This document shows, in pieces, positions 49,985 to 58,930 of a DNA stretch of 64,000 bases (positions are counted from its first letter, which is position 1; each line of letters opens with the position of its first letter). Location: NCBI GenBank assembly GCA_031271265.1, contig JAISWB010000071.1:56481-120480 (forward strand), written 5' to 3'. This DNA comes from Desulfovibrio sp. GTDB taxonomy: Bacteria; Desulfobacterota; Desulfovibrionia; Desulfovibrionales; Desulfovibrionaceae. Below the pieces are notes generated by a model. That model had not been told where the DNA came from, ran no database searches, and worked only from the letters and a program-made list of their open reading frames with translations. The position numbers and the translations under genes were made by a program.

Positions 49985-51224
49985 GCGGTCCGGCGGGCAA
50001 GCCGAGAATCGCCGCCGGGTCGATGCCCGCCGTTATTTCCGGAACGGCGCTCACGATGCTCAAGATGTTGTCCGGGCTTGCCAGGTCAAGCGTGTCGCCG
50101 GGCAGAGGCCCGCCCTCGGCGTCTTTCACCAGGATAACCACCGGCTTTATCGGCGTGTCCTGATTCCCGGCGCTGACAACGCCCAGGCTGCCGTCGGACA
50201 GTTCCACCACGCTGCCCACCGGGTACACGCCGAGCATGCGGATGAAGGCGTCCACCATATCCGGGTGCAGGGCCTTGCCGCGCATTTCGTACATAATGCC
50301 CAGCGCCCGCTGCGGAGGCATGCCGTCCTTGTAGACCCGCTTACTGGTCAGGGCGTCGTATATATCCGCCAGCGCAACTATGTATCCTACCTCCGAGACC
50401 TCGTGCCCGGAAAGACCTGCGGGATAGCCGACGCCGTTGTAGCACTCGTGGTGGTGCAGCATGCCCTGGGGCACTTCCGGTATGAGGCTCGGCAAATCTT
50501 TAACTTGCTCGTAGCCCAGCGTGGGATGGGTATTCATCACCCGACGCTCGGCATCGCTCAGTTTGCGCGGTGCGTTGAGTATATACGGCGGCACAAGGGC
50601 CTTGCCCAGATCGTGGAAAAGGCCGGCCAGTCCGATGGCGCGGGTCGACTGCTTTCCCTTGTCCATGTAGCGGGCGAACATGCTGCTGAGAACGCTGACG
50701 TTGACGCAGTGCATATAGGTGTAACTGTCGGTGCGCCGCAGGCGGCAAAGGCTGTGCATGGCATCGGCGTTGTTGTCCAGGCTGTGCATGATGCGCTCGA
50801 CGATGTTGGACGCGGGACTCATGTCCAGTTTGCCGAAACGGATGTCGCTCATGAAAGCGCGCGCATAGCCGACCGCGACATCTTGCGCTTCAGCCGCGGC
50901 CTTGACCTCGACGGCAAAGGGCACTTTCGGCCCGGCAGGCGTTTTGCCGCGCTCTGCCGCGCCGTCCGGCTCCGTTTCGGGAACCGCGGCGCCCGCATAG
51001 GCGGGTGAACGATCCGGATCTATATAGACTTCAAGGTAACCCTCGTCGACAATTTTCCGGACCTCGTCGTCGGAGGCGAGCATACCTTCACACATGTACA
51101 GGTAGGGACGCTCCCGCCAGCTTATGCCGGGGTCGATCACATACATGCCTGCTTTGAGTTCCAGGATGTGCAGCAGCTTCAATGCACCGATTTCTTCGGC
51201 TGTTTTGGCGTCATGATACAACAT
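49968..51224 (-). CDS. HD-GYP domain protein (putative cyclic-di-GMP phosphodiesterase)
   Basis: A 418-residue cytoplasmic protein with no membrane helix. An N-terminal DUF3391-like region (KLLHILELKAGMYVIDPGIS) is followed by an HD-GYP domain: FHDLGK (H204-D205), HHECYNGVGYPAGL (the HHExxxGxGYP signature, about 258-268) and DIYDALTSKRVYKDGMPPQR. A C-terminal beta-rich segment (GSVVELSDGSLGVVSAGNQD) is common in this class. It should hydrolyse cyclic di-GMP and so affect motility; the flagellar rod operon starts divergently 220 bp away. The 3' end is tandemly duplicated. Confidence 0.93.
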   Translation of the reverse strand: MLYHDAKTAEEIGALKLLHILELKAGMYVIDPGISWRERPYLYMCEGMLASDDEVRKIVDEGYLEVYIDPDRSPAYAGAAVPETEPDGAAERGKTPAGPKVPFAVEVKAAAEAQDVAVGYARAFMSDIRFGKLDMSPASNIVERIMHSLDNNADAMHSLCRLRRTDSYTYMHCVNVSVLSSMFARYMDKGKQSTRAIGLAGLFHDLGKALVPPYILNAPRKLSDAERRVMNTHPTLGYEQVKDLPSLIPEVPQGMLHHHECYNGVGYPAGLSGHEVSEVGYIVALADIYDALTSKRVYKDGMPPQRALGIMYEMRGKALHPDMVDAFIRMLGVYPVGSVVELSDGSLGVVSAGNQDTPIKPVVILVKDAEGGPLPGDTLDLASPDNILSIVSAVPEITAGIDPAAILGLPAGPPVVAQ

Positions 51225-51370
51225 ACGGTTTGATGATATGTCGCCTTCCGTAAAAAAATCAACCCGCTGCCGGCCCTTTCTCAGGAAAACTCCGCCGGGA
51301 CTACCGTCGTCTTTTTGGCGTTCATCTCCGTATGTTCTCCGGCACCTTTATTTTATGGATTTTTTTCTTG

Positions 51371-51386
51371 TGGCCCGAAAATTGCT
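51371..51386 (+). promoter_or_regulatory. Sigma-54 promoter of the flgFGAH operon
   Basis: TGGCCCGAAAATTGCT matches the -24/-12 consensus TGGCxxG-N4-TTGCx in all fixed positions, with GG and GC 12 bp apart. It lies about 60 bp before the flgF start, which suits RpoN-dependent early/middle flagellar genes. Confidence 0.85.
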
Positions 51387-51446
51387 TTTCCTCATGCGCC
51401 GTGTCGGATTCCCGTCCGGCCGGGTCCGCAAACAGCCGGAGGCACC

Positions 51447-52229
51447 ATGCAGAATTCCATGTACACCGCCCTGTTCGGCGCGCTCTCCAACGAGCACCGC
51501 ATGAACAATATCGCCAACAACCTGGCCAACGTGAACACCACCGGCTACAAGCGGGACATGCTTGCCTTCCGCGATACCTTTCTCATGTACGCCCACGACC
51601 AGATCATGGAAGCGCAAAGCCACCTGAAACAGGAGAAACTTTTTCCGGAACCCGTACACCTGGCGCGGGCGCGCCTGGCCTACGCCAAGACGGACTTTGA
51701 ACAAGGGTCTCTGAAGGTCACCAACGCTCCCTTTGACCTGGCCATAGCCGGCAACGGCTTTTTCAAGGTACGTACGCCGCAGGGGGACTTTTACACGCGC
51801 AACGGGCATTTCCAGGTGACCAACGAAGGCGTGATCGTCACCGAGCAGGGGTTCCCGGTACTCGGCGACGGCGGCGAACTCACCGTGCCTCCCGGCGTAA
51901 AAAATTTCACCATAGCCGAAAACGGGGCAATTTATGCCGACGGCGGACTGGTGGGGCAAATAGGGCTGGTGGACGTGGACAACCACCTGTTCCTGGAAAA
52001 ACTCGGCGGCAATATGTACCGGCAGCGTCCCGGCACGAATCTTGCTGAGATAGAGACGGACGGATACATGGCGCAGGGCTTTCTGGAAGTGTCCAACGTC
52101 AACCCCGTCTATGAAATGGTCAACATGATCGAAGCGCAACGCCAGTACGAAGCCTACGCCAAGGTCATGCAGAGTACCGATGCCGTGGACAAGGAAACGA
52201 TCGGCAAAGTGGGCAGAGGCCGCGCATAG
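51447..52229 (+). CDS. flgF: Flagellar proximal rod protein FlgF
   Basis: A 260-residue rod protein of the FlgBCFG family. Start ATG 51447 (CCGGAGGC upstream) gives MQNSMYTALFGALSNEHRMN. Conserved blocks: [20 protein letters not shown] at the N-terminus, APFDLAIAGNGFFKV and DFYTRNGHFQVTNEGVIVTE in the middle, and the C-terminal EVSNVNPVYEMVNMIEAQRQ helix. It is exported by the flagellar type III apparatus. First gene of the operon, with the sigma-54 promoter directly upstream. Confidence 0.95.
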   Translation: MQNSMYTALFGALSNEHRMNNIANNLANVNTTGYKRDMLAFRDTFLMYAHDQIMEAQSHLKQEKLFPEPVHLARARLAYAKTDFEQGSLKVTNAPFDLAIAGNGFFKVRTPQGDFYTRNGHFQVTNEGVIVTEQGFPVLGDGGELTVPPGVKNFTIAENGAIYADGGLVGQIGLVDVDNHLFLEKLGGNMYRQRPGTNLAEIETDGYMAQGFLEVSNVNPVYEMVNMIEAQRQYEAYAKVMQSTDAVDKETIGKVGRGRA

Positions 52230-52300
52230 TACCGTGTAACGCTTTCTTTATGCCTCCGGCGGCGTGAAAACATCCTTGAAATGCCTTAAAGGAAATTCTG

Positions 52301-52552
52301 ATGAACAGCGCAACGCAGAGTGTGGACACCGATTTTTTCATAGTCTCCGAACCGTTTGACCGCGCCGCGCAGGGCCGTTTCCGCTTTCCCGTTACCGGGA
52401 CACGGCGGAGTCCGTTGTCCGGGGCTCCGGCGGCACCGGCGGCACCGGCCGGCAAACTGCTCACGGCCTTGCTGGCGGCTTGCGGCATCGGCAGCGCGCC
52501 GCGCATTACAGGCGCGGAATGCGTTTCAAAAGCGACCGGGGCACAGGCATGA
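52301..52552 (+). CDS. Small hypothetical protein between flgF and flgG
   Basis: An 83-codon frame starting at ATG 52301 with AAAGGAAATTCTG directly upstream, the same core that ends the dispersed leader repeat. The product starts MNSATQSVDTDFFIVSEPFD and ends in an Ala/Gly/Pro-rich half. No family is recognised. flgF and flgG are usually adjacent, so this 480-bp interval looks inserted. It may be a real small gene or repeat-derived sequence with a start signal. Confidence 0.35.
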   Translation: MNSATQSVDTDFFIVSEPFDRAAQGRFRFPVTGTRRSPLSGAPAAPAAPAGKLLTALLAACGIGSAPRITGAECVSKATGAQA

Positions 52553-52554
52553 CG

Positions 52555-52662
52555 GGACGGCCTGCACCCACTTGCAACGGTACGGAATCTCGACGACCCG
52601 AGCGTACTTGCGACGGTACGGAATCTGAACGGCCGGCGCACAACTCAAACGAGATGGAATCT
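52555..52662. repeat. Three 36-bp tandem repeats before flgG
   Basis: Units are marked by CTTGCAACGGTACGGAATCT, CTTGCGACGGTACGGAATCT and ACTCAAACGAGATGGAATCT, with the GAATCT landmarks at 52585, 52621 and 52657 (36 bp apart). They fill the gap before the flgG ribosome binding site. Confidence 0.85.
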
Positions 52663-52708
52663 CAACGGTAATGCGCCCCGGAACGCGCTTTGCAGGAGGA
52701 TCGGACGT

Positions 52709-53500
52709 ATGATGCGTTCCCTTTGGACGGCGGCCACCGGCATGGTGGCCCAGCAACTGAACGTGGATGTGATTTCGCACAACTTGGCCAACGTGAATAC
52801 CACGGGCTTCAAGAAAAGCCGGGCCGAGTTCGAGGATCTCATTTATCAGAATCTGCGCATAGCCGGCACAGTCACCGGCGCGGACGCCGCCCAGACCATT
52901 CCCACCGGCATCCAGGTCGGCCTCGGCGTGCGCCCCACCACAGTGCATAAATTCTTTTCGCAGGGCGACTATCAGAATACGAGCAATCCCCTGGATCTGG
53001 CCATTGAAGGCGACGGCTTTTTTCAGGTGATGGTCAACGGCGAGGAAGTCTATACCAGGGCCGGGGCTTTCAAACTGAATCAGGACGGCACCGTGGTCAC
53101 GGCCAACGGCTACGTCCTGCAGCCGGAGTTTGCCGTGCCCCAGGAAACCAAAAACATCGTGGTCACGGAAAACGGCCACATCTCCGCCCTGGACGCTAAC
53201 GGCGAAGAACTGGCCGCCGCCGATATCCCCTTGTACACCTTCATCAATCCGGCCGGCCTGGAAGCCAGGGGGCGCAACCTCTACACCACGACCGAAGCTT
53301 CCGGCGACGCCATCGAAGGCGTGCCGGGCGAAGATAATGTGGGCACCGTTGCCCAGGGCTTTCTGGAAATGTCCAACGTGGAGGTCGTGGACGAAATGGT
53401 GAACATGATTGTGGCCCAAAGAGCCTATGAAATGAATTCCAAGGCCATCCAGACATCGGACTCCATGCTCCAGATAGCCGTACAACTCAAGAGGTCATAA
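52709..53500 (+). CDS. flgG: Flagellar distal rod protein FlgG
   Basis: A 263-residue protein with the FlgG start [19 protein letters not shown], then [39 protein letters not shown] and [20 protein letters not shown], and the C-terminal [20 protein letters not shown] and [18 protein letters not shown] helix. It has the FlgG-specific segment after residue 45 ([20 protein letters not shown]). ATG 52709 follows GCAGGAGGA. Length is normal. Confidence 0.97.
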   Translation: MMRSLWTAATGMVAQQLNVDVISHNLANVNTTGFKKSRAEFEDLIYQNLRIAGTVTGADAAQTIPTGIQVGLGVRPTTVHKFFSQGDYQNTSNPLDLAIEGDGFFQVMVNGEEVYTRAGAFKLNQDGTVVTANGYVLQPEFAVPQETKNIVVTENGHISALDANGEELAAADIPLYTFINPAGLEARGRNLYTTTEASGDAIEGVPGEDNVGTVAQGFLEMSNVEVVDEMVNMIVAQRAYEMNSKAIQTSDSMLQIAVQLKRS

Positions 53501-53503
53501 GCC

Positions 53504-54565
53504 GTGATTTCCTCAGCAGCAGCAGCCTTTCGTTTCCCGGCCGTGTCTCAGGCGGCCTCCGCCCGCCGAACGGCTCCGGTCCGGCGGATGCCGGCAGCCG
53601 GCGTATTGCTGCTCGCCTGCCTTGCCCTGCTTGCCGTTGCGGCGCGGGCATACGCCGGAGACACGGTTCCCTTCATCCGTTTTCTGGATGCCGCCGTTGT
53701 ACGCGGCGACAAGGTGCTGCTCGGAGAAGTAGCCGTGCCGGTCGGCAATGTGCCCTCAGATCGCTGGGAAAAACTTGCCGCGCGCGAGCTGTGGCCCTCC
53801 CCTCCGGAAAACGGCCGTCCGGTCAACATGACCCGCCCGAAATTGCAGGAAGCCGTCATGCTGACCATGCGCGACCTCGCGCCGTACTGCCTGTTCCCCG
53901 GCTCCATGATCCTGCGGCGCGGCGGCGTGCTGATCGGCAAAGAGGAAATACGTTCCCTGGTGGAAAAAGAACTGGCGGCAGCTCTCTCCGCCCTGCCGGG
54001 GGAAGTGCTGCTGAAAGATTTTCGTCTGCCCCAGCATGTCTTTCTGGATCACGCCGGGCAGGAACTGGTTGTGGAAAAGCCGCGCAAGGCCGGACCCGGA
54101 CGCCTCGGCGTGCGCCTGTTCGTGCGCGAGGCCGACGGCACGGTGCGGCAGAAACTCAGCGGCACCGTGGCGGCCGAATGCTGGGCCGACGTGCCTTGCG
54201 CCGCCGTGGGCATGAACAAGGACGACCTGTTGGATCACGGAAAAATAACCTACAAGCGCATGAACCTCGCCGTCCTGCGCGGAGAACCCTGGGACGGACG
54301 CGGCGGCCCCTGGCGGCTTGCCCGGCCCCTGAGCATCGAGCAGGTTATCTGCCGCGGCGACCTCGCGCCGGTACCCACCGTGCGCAAGGGCGACACGGTC
54401 ACCATTCTTTATGAAGGCCGCAACGTGCGCCTCAGCGCGCGGGCCGAAGCCCTGGCCGACGGCGCGGCGGGAGAGAACATCGCCGTGCGCAACACCCAAA
54501 GCCGCAAAGAAGTGTTCGCCCGGGTGCGCGATGCGCAAACAGTCAGCATACACGCGTTGCGTTGA
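53504..54565 (+). CDS. flgA: Flagellar P-ring assembly chaperone FlgA
   Basis: A 353-residue exported protein. An extended N-terminus precedes the signal helix (GVLLLACLALLAVAARAYAG). The C-terminal SAF/FlgA domain has the motifs GKITYKRMNLAVLRGEPWDG, ARPLSIEQVICRGDLAPVPT, VRKGDTVTILYEGRNVRLSA and the usual end ENIAVRNTQSRKEVFARVRD. FlgA helps FlgI form the P ring in the periplasm. GTG 53504 lies 4 bp after the flgG stop. It is longer than the E. coli protein, with an added N-terminal domain as in other delta-proteobacteria. Confidence 0.93.
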   Translation: MISSAAAAFRFPAVSQAASARRTAPVRRMPAAGVLLLACLALLAVAARAYAGDTVPFIRFLDAAVVRGDKVLLGEVAVPVGNVPSDRWEKLAARELWPSPPENGRPVNMTRPKLQEAVMLTMRDLAPYCLFPGSMILRRGGVLIGKEEIRSLVEKELAAALSALPGEVLLKDFRLPQHVFLDHAGQELVVEKPRKAGPGRLGVRLFVREADGTVRQKLSGTVAAECWADVPCAAVGMNKDDLLDHGKITYKRMNLAVLRGEPWDGRGGPWRLARPLSIEQVICRGDLAPVPTVRKGDTVTILYEGRNVRLSARAEALADGAAGENIAVRNTQSRKEVFARVRDAQTVSIHALR

Positions 54566-54593
54566 AAGGCATCGCGGACAGAGAGGCCCTACC

Positions 54594-55370
54594 ATGATTT
54601 ACTCGGCACAACAACATCGCCCGTCGACCGCCGCGCGCCGCGCGGCATGGGCAACGGCACAGAACGCCGTCTTTTTCATCCTTCTGTTCGCCGCAGTGCT
54701 GCCCGGTTGCGCCGCGACCGGCTCGTATCCCGTGCCCGCCCTGCCCGCAACGCCGTCCCAGGCATATACCGAGCCCGAGCAACGCTATGCCAATCCGGGG
54801 TCCATATACAGCGCGGCCGAAAGCACGGACCTCTATGCCGACAACCGCGCCCGCCGCGTGGGCGATATCGTGCTGATCAAAGTGGTGGAAAACGCCAAAT
54901 CCAAAAGCAAGGCCGACACCACGGCGGAAAAGGAAACAGAAAACAATCTCGTCGTTGAAGCTTTCTTCGGACGTGAAAAAACCGGCATAGTGCCGGGCAG
55001 GGGCGGTTATCTGAGCGGCAGGACAGGCACCGATCCGCTGCTCAAAACGGCGACATTGTCCGGCCTGAGCGCCACCGGCGAAACAAAACGCGAAAACTAC
55101 GTCACCGCGACCATCGGCGGGCGCGTCCTCCAGGTGCTGCCGGGCGGCGTTCTGCAGGTGGCGGGAATGCGCGAAGTCCGCGTCAATGACGAAACGCAGT
55201 ACATGGTGGTCAGCGGACTGGTGCGCGCCCAGGACGTGGGACCGGACAACTCCGTTGATTCCACGCAACTCGCCGATTCCAAAGTGGAATATTACGGCAA
55301 GGGAATCCTGGCCGACAAACAGCGTCAGGGCTGGCTCTCAAGGCTGCTGGACAACATCTGGCCGTTCTGA
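54594..55370 (+). CDS. flgH: Flagellar L-ring lipoprotein FlgH
   Basis: A 258-residue outer-membrane lipoprotein: lipobox LFAAVLPGCAAT (Cys about residue 40), then SIYSAAESTDLYADNRARRV, VGDIVLIKVVENAKSKSKAD, TATIGGRVLQVLPGGVLQVA and SKVEYYGKGILADKQRQGWL, as in FlgH. ATG 54594 is chosen because the frame upstream belongs to flgA. It is the last gene of the flagellar run; flgI, which normally follows, is not here. A convergent gene starts 14 bp later. Confidence 0.95.
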   Translation: MIYSAQQHRPSTAARRAAWATAQNAVFFILLFAAVLPGCAATGSYPVPALPATPSQAYTEPEQRYANPGSIYSAAESTDLYADNRARRVGDIVLIKVVENAKSKSKADTTAEKETENNLVVEAFFGREKTGIVPGRGGYLSGRTGTDPLLKTATLSGLSATGETKRENYVTATIGGRVLQVLPGGVLQVAGMREVRVNDETQYMVVSGLVRAQDVGPDNSVDSTQLADSKVEYYGKGILADKQRQGWLSRLLDNIWPF

Positions 55371-55384
55371 CGCGTGTAATATGC

Positions 55385-56719
55385 TTATGCCCGGTGTTTT
55401 GCCAGCATGATGCCGAGAATGGCCGGGTCCATGCCGCTCAAGCCCTGGGAAGAAATCACCCCCATATCGCGCATGGTTGTCTCGGCGGTTTTTCCCACAA
55501 TGCCGTCTGTTGACCGGATGGCGCAGCCGTTCAGGGCCAGCAGGGCGCTGTTCACCCCCTGCCCTATCAGATTGCCGACCTTGAACGCACAGCCGGTTTT
55601 GGCTCCATCGCAAACAACGGCAACGCTGCAACCCAAGTGATTGTTGACAGCGTCGCCGGTCTGTTCCCGCGTTGCTCCAAACAGATAGGCAGTGGCGGCA
55701 GCCACCCCTGCTCCACCGGCAATGCCGCTGCCGCAAAGGGCGGAAAGCAGCCCTGCTGCCGCCTTGATGTAGCAGGTGACGAGATAGCTCAGCGTCACCG
55801 CCCGCAGCAGAACAGTCTCGTCCTCAATAACGGCAAACTCCGCAACGGCCGGAATCGGTATTCCGGCGGCAATGCCCTGGTTGCCGCTTCCGGCCAAGGT
55901 CATGGCGGGCAACGGCACGCCCCCCATGCGGGAATCAATTCCGGCTGCGACGCGTATCGCAGCCCAACGGGCCATGTCTTTCTTCAGCACGCCACGGCGT
56001 ACCAGCCCCATCTGGGTACGGCCGGCAGCAATGCCGGGGCCTTTGGCAAGGCCGTACTCCACAAGCGCGGTATTGAGCGCAAGACCTTCACGAATATATC
56101 TGAAATCATTGGCATCCATCTCTTCAATAATATCCAGAAGGTCTGAAAGCGAAAGCGACAAGAGCCACTGCTTCAGCCGGTCAAGATGTCCGTCATCGGC
56201 AACAGCGGCGCCGGAAGCCCCGACCTTGAGAACATCGATCCCGTCACATCTCAGGGCCACCACGTTGTCGTGCGTAACTTTTATGGTTGCCTCGGCGGTG
56301 TGCCCCGCCCCGACAAGAGTTACATTCACGTAAAGCCCGTGGGCGTCTTCCCTGATTTTTGCCGTTACTTTTCCGGCGGCCAGCAAAGCCTTGGCCTTGT
56401 CCAGCCCTGCGGCGTCCACAGAGGAGAACACCCGCAGGCCCATCTTGTGGTCGCCGGAGACAGCGCCCAGAGCCGCGGCCAAGCCGACGCCGCCGTCACC
56501 GTCCGAATTGGGAATGATGACGCCCATGGCGTTTTTATAAATGTTGGCGTCGACCGTAACCGTAACTTCTTCAATATCCCTGTTTTCAAGGGCGGATGCG
56601 GCTACGGCGGCGCACAGGGCGATAGACGCGGGCTCTGTGCAACCGAGACCAGGTTCGGTTTCAAGACGGATAAGGCTTTGGGCTTTGTTGTGGAGAATGT
56701 CCTTTATGCTATACCCCAT
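55385..56719 (-). CDS. L-cysteine desulfidase/UPF0597 (CyuA-like) protein
   Basis: A 444-residue protein of the YhaM/CyuA/CdsB family, relatives of the serine dehydratase alpha domain. These enzymes break down L-cysteine to pyruvate, sulfide and ammonia with a 4Fe-4S cluster. Conserved blocks: ETEPGLGCTEPASIALCAAV, VDANIYKNAMGVIIPNSDGD, LAGSGNQGIAAGIPIPAVAE, ALCGSGIAGGAGVAAATAYL and CSVAVVCDGAKTGCAFKVGN. Cys residues in GLGC, LCGSG and TGCAF sit where cluster ligands are expected. ATG 56719 has GGTGGAAAG upstream; GTG 56731 is an alternative. Two palindromes precede it. Confidence 0.92.
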   Translation of the reverse strand: MGYSIKDILHNKAQSLIRLETEPGLGCTEPASIALCAAVAASALENRDIEEVTVTVDANIYKNAMGVIIPNSDGDGGVGLAAALGAVSGDHKMGLRVFSSVDAAGLDKAKALLAAGKVTAKIREDAHGLYVNVTLVGAGHTAEATIKVTHDNVVALRCDGIDVLKVGASGAAVADDGHLDRLKQWLLSLSLSDLLDIIEEMDANDFRYIREGLALNTALVEYGLAKGPGIAAGRTQMGLVRRGVLKKDMARWAAIRVAAGIDSRMGGVPLPAMTLAGSGNQGIAAGIPIPAVAEFAVIEDETVLLRAVTLSYLVTCYIKAAAGLLSALCGSGIAGGAGVAAATAYLFGATREQTGDAVNNHLGCSVAVVCDGAKTGCAFKVGNLIGQGVNSALLALNGCAIRSTDGIVGKTAETTMRDMGVISSQGLSGMDPAILGIMLAKHRA

Positions 56720-56751
56720 ACATCTTTCCACCGTTAAGTTGTGCAGTTACA

Positions 56752-56807
56752 GATTTCCATGCGGAAATCAGTAATAATACCGTAGTGAAAATTTCAAGAA
56801 TTTTCAC
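56752..56807 (-). promoter_or_regulatory. Two palindromes upstream of the cysteine desulfidase gene
   Basis: GATTTCC-ATGC-GGAAATC (56752-56769) and GTGAAAATT-TCAAG-AATTTTCAC (56785-56807) are perfect inverted repeats in an AT-rich stretch. A TATTAT element lies between them on the minus strand. They are likely operators, the second being Lrp-like in form. The remaining AT-rich sequence to 56949 has no identifiable gene. Confidence 0.5.
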
Positions 56808-56949
56808 AGGGAGTGTACGTAAGAATATAGATATGCACCATGAAAAGTTAATTAAATCACCATGTTATAAGTAAAATCCTCTATTCCGAATCTGCATCGG
56901 AAAAATTTTAATATTTCACATAGTTATCATATATACGTCTATACATAGG

Positions 56950-57012
56950 TCACCACTCTCTGTACACGATGTTGACGCGCTCTTTAGGCGCCACGGATCC
57001 TTCACTTGCCAT
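56950..57012 (-). pseudogene. tssB: 5' stub of tssB (type VI sheath small subunit)
   Basis: A 20-codon frame reads MASEGSVAPKERVNIVYREW and stops. The first 17 residues match the very conserved TssB/VipA N-terminus ('MAkEGSVAPKERVNIvYkpatg'), and AAAGGAG precedes the ATG. After the stop the sequence becomes AT-rich and no further TssB sequence is seen. The break therefore removes nearly all of the gene and, with it, the rest of any sheath locus on this side. Confidence 0.75.
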
Positions 57013-57030
57013 AAACTTTCTCCTTTTGTA

Positions 57031-57696
57031 TCAGCCCAGTTGAATCAGCTTTGCATCGGTGCGCGCTGTTTCCTCTGCCAATGTAAGTTTGTTTTTGCTC
57101 ATTACTGTAACAGTATCTTCTGCAAGCAGTGTAGAACTGCCTGCCCGCGTTTCATCTTCGCCTTCCACCATACGGCGTGATGTACCAAGGCACTGAGTGA
57201 GAGAAGCGAAGACGGACAATGCAGATTTACCGTAACTATACAGCGTACTGCAACAGACATCAATGGAGCTTACAACGCTTTTTACGGAAAGAGCGCGCAC
57301 ATCGCAATTTTTTACCGTTACTCCGAGTTCTTCCGTCTGCATGTGCATGCGACGTCCGCTTTGCAGGTCAAGGCTTTCCGCGCAACGCAACGTCAATCGG
57401 CCTGGGCATTCCAGGGTGCTGTGCGCGGGCAGGCTGATGCGGGCTTCCCCAGCGCGGAACAGAACGGCGAGAACGACTTGGGTTCCGTCTTCAAGGCAGG
57501 CGAGTAGTACCGTATCGTCTTTCTGTGGTTGCAGGAGGCAGCTTGCGGCGGTATGCGCCGCGTGCGCCCTGTTGCCGCAGAGCACCCGCAGGGCGCGGAG
57601 GTCGCCCGCGTCCGCGGCATGCTCGGGCGCGTCCAGCACGCGGCCCGTCGCAAGCTGCGCGCCCGATGCGTCATAGAATTCCGCTGTCTGTGTCAT
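57031..57696 (-). CDS. DUF3540 protein (type VI secretion-associated)
   Basis: A 221-residue protein matching the pattern of DUF3540, which is found next to VgrG, DUF2169, PAAR (DUF4150) and pentapeptide proteins. Visible parts: an N-terminal beta region (RALRVLCGNRAHAAHTAASC), PQKDDTVLLACLEDGTQVVL, SLPAHSTLECPGRLTLRCAE, LTVKN-like SVKSVVSSID, and RRMVEGEDETRAGSSTLLAE followed by a Lys/Leu-rich end. Exact function is unknown; probably part of effector loading on the spike. It lies 39 bp after the pentapeptide gene and 18 bp before the tssB stub. Confidence 0.75.
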   Translation of the reverse strand: MTQTAEFYDASGAQLATGRVLDAPEHAADAGDLRALRVLCGNRAHAAHTAASCLLQPQKDDTVLLACLEDGTQVVLAVLFRAGEARISLPAHSTLECPGRLTLRCAESLDLQSGRRMHMQTEELGVTVKNCDVRALSVKSVVSSIDVCCSTLYSYGKSALSVFASLTQCLGTSRRMVEGEDETRAGSSTLLAEDTVTVMSKNKLTLAEETARTDAKLIQLG

Positions 57697-57735
57697 GGCA
57701 TGTTCCTCGCTTATTGTTGCCGCGTTTATGGAATG

Positions 57736-58827
57736 CTACAGTTCCGCGCTACCGGCCCTGCGGCGGGTACGCCGGGTAAAGGGCCTGAAGGCTTCGGCGC
57801 GCGCCTGTTCTTCATCGGGAGGCGCGAGGCGGGTTTCTCGGGCCTTGCCGAAGACGGTTTTTTCTTCCAGACATTTATACAGCCGAGCCATATACAGCCC
57901 GGCGCCGCTGAAGTCGGCCGCGCTCAGGTCGGCGTAAGAAAAATCGACGTTGTTCAGCGCAGCGCCCGTAAACAGCGTACCGCGGCAACGCGCCTTTTGA
58001 AAAAGGCTGAGTTCCAGGTCCGCGTTCGTGCAGTCGGCGCCGCTCAGGTCGCCTTCGGAGAAGACGGACATGCGGCTGCGCGCCCCTGCAAGCTGTACGC
58101 CGACGAGTTGCGCCCCGGCGAAGACGGCATTGTCCATGCGCGCGTCGCGCAGGGAAGCCCCGTTCATGGAAGCGCCGCTGAAGTTGCACATGGGCAATTC
58201 GCAGCCGGTAAAGTCGGCGTTGTCGAGTTTCGCGCCGTCAAACTGCACTATTTCCATATTTATGCCCGCAAAATTGTAGCCGGTAAAATCGCAGCCCCTG
58301 AAGATTACCTTGCGCAGACTCGCTCCGGCAAGCTGCAACGAGCGCATGTCGCTTTCGCTGAAAGCGAGGCGTATCATGGTCGCCCCGGAAAAATCCGCGC
58401 CGTCGCATTCGGCTTTCTGCAGGACGTTTTGCTCGATGTGCGCCTTGAGGAACTTGGTGCCGTTCAACTTCATGCCCGCCATGTCGCACATGCGGATGTG
58501 CGCTTCGGAAAAATCCGCGCCGCGGGCATCGCAGTCCTTGCACAGGGTCATAAAGAAACGCGCTCCGCGCAGATCGGCCTGGGGCATGCGCATGCCTGTC
58601 CAGTTCAGTTTTTCAAAGTCGGTTTCGCGGAAGCGCGCTCCCGTGAAATCGCAATCGGCGAACCCTGTGCGGCTTATGTCCGCGCGTGAAAAATCCGCTC
58701 CGACGAAAACGCAGTTTTCAAAGCGACCGCCGCGCAGGTCGGCCCCGGAGAGGTCAATACCGCTGAGATCCCGTCCGACGACAGTTTCCCTGCGCGCTAC
58801 GTGTTCAAGTATTTCAACGCGATGCAC
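57736..58827 (-). CDS. Pentapeptide-repeat protein (type VI module)
   Basis: A 363-residue protein consisting almost entirely of A(D/N)LXX pentapeptides (for example DLSGIDLSGADLRGGRFENC and GADFSRADISRTGFADCDFT). These fold as a right-handed quadrilateral beta-helix. Start GTG 58827 follows AGGAGGAA. There is no signal peptide. In DUF2169/DUF4150 clusters such proteins are thought to accompany or be type VI effectors, but no catalytic domain can be seen. The C-terminal 45 residues are charged and non-repetitive. Confidence 0.88.
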   Translation of the reverse strand: MHRVEILEHVARRETVVGRDLSGIDLSGADLRGGRFENCVFVGADFSRADISRTGFADCDFTGARFRETDFEKLNWTGMRMPQADLRGARFFMTLCKDCDARGADFSEAHIRMCDMAGMKLNGTKFLKAHIEQNVLQKAECDGADFSGATMIRLAFSESDMRSLQLAGASLRKVIFRGCDFTGYNFAGINMEIVQFDGAKLDNADFTGCELPMCNFSGASMNGASLRDARMDNAVFAGAQLVGVQLAGARSRMSVFSEGDLSGADCTNADLELSLFQKARCRGTLFTGAALNNVDFSYADLSAADFSGAGLYMARLYKCLEEKTVFGKARETRLAPPDEEQARAEAFRPFTRRTRRRAGSAEL

Positions 58828-58930
58828 AGCGCGGTTCCTCCTCGTTCATACGATGCTCTTTTGCGTTCTCTGCACGCCGCACAAGAGGAACCGCGCTCCT
58901 CTTGTGCGGCTTAGGCTGTTTTCGGAAGCG

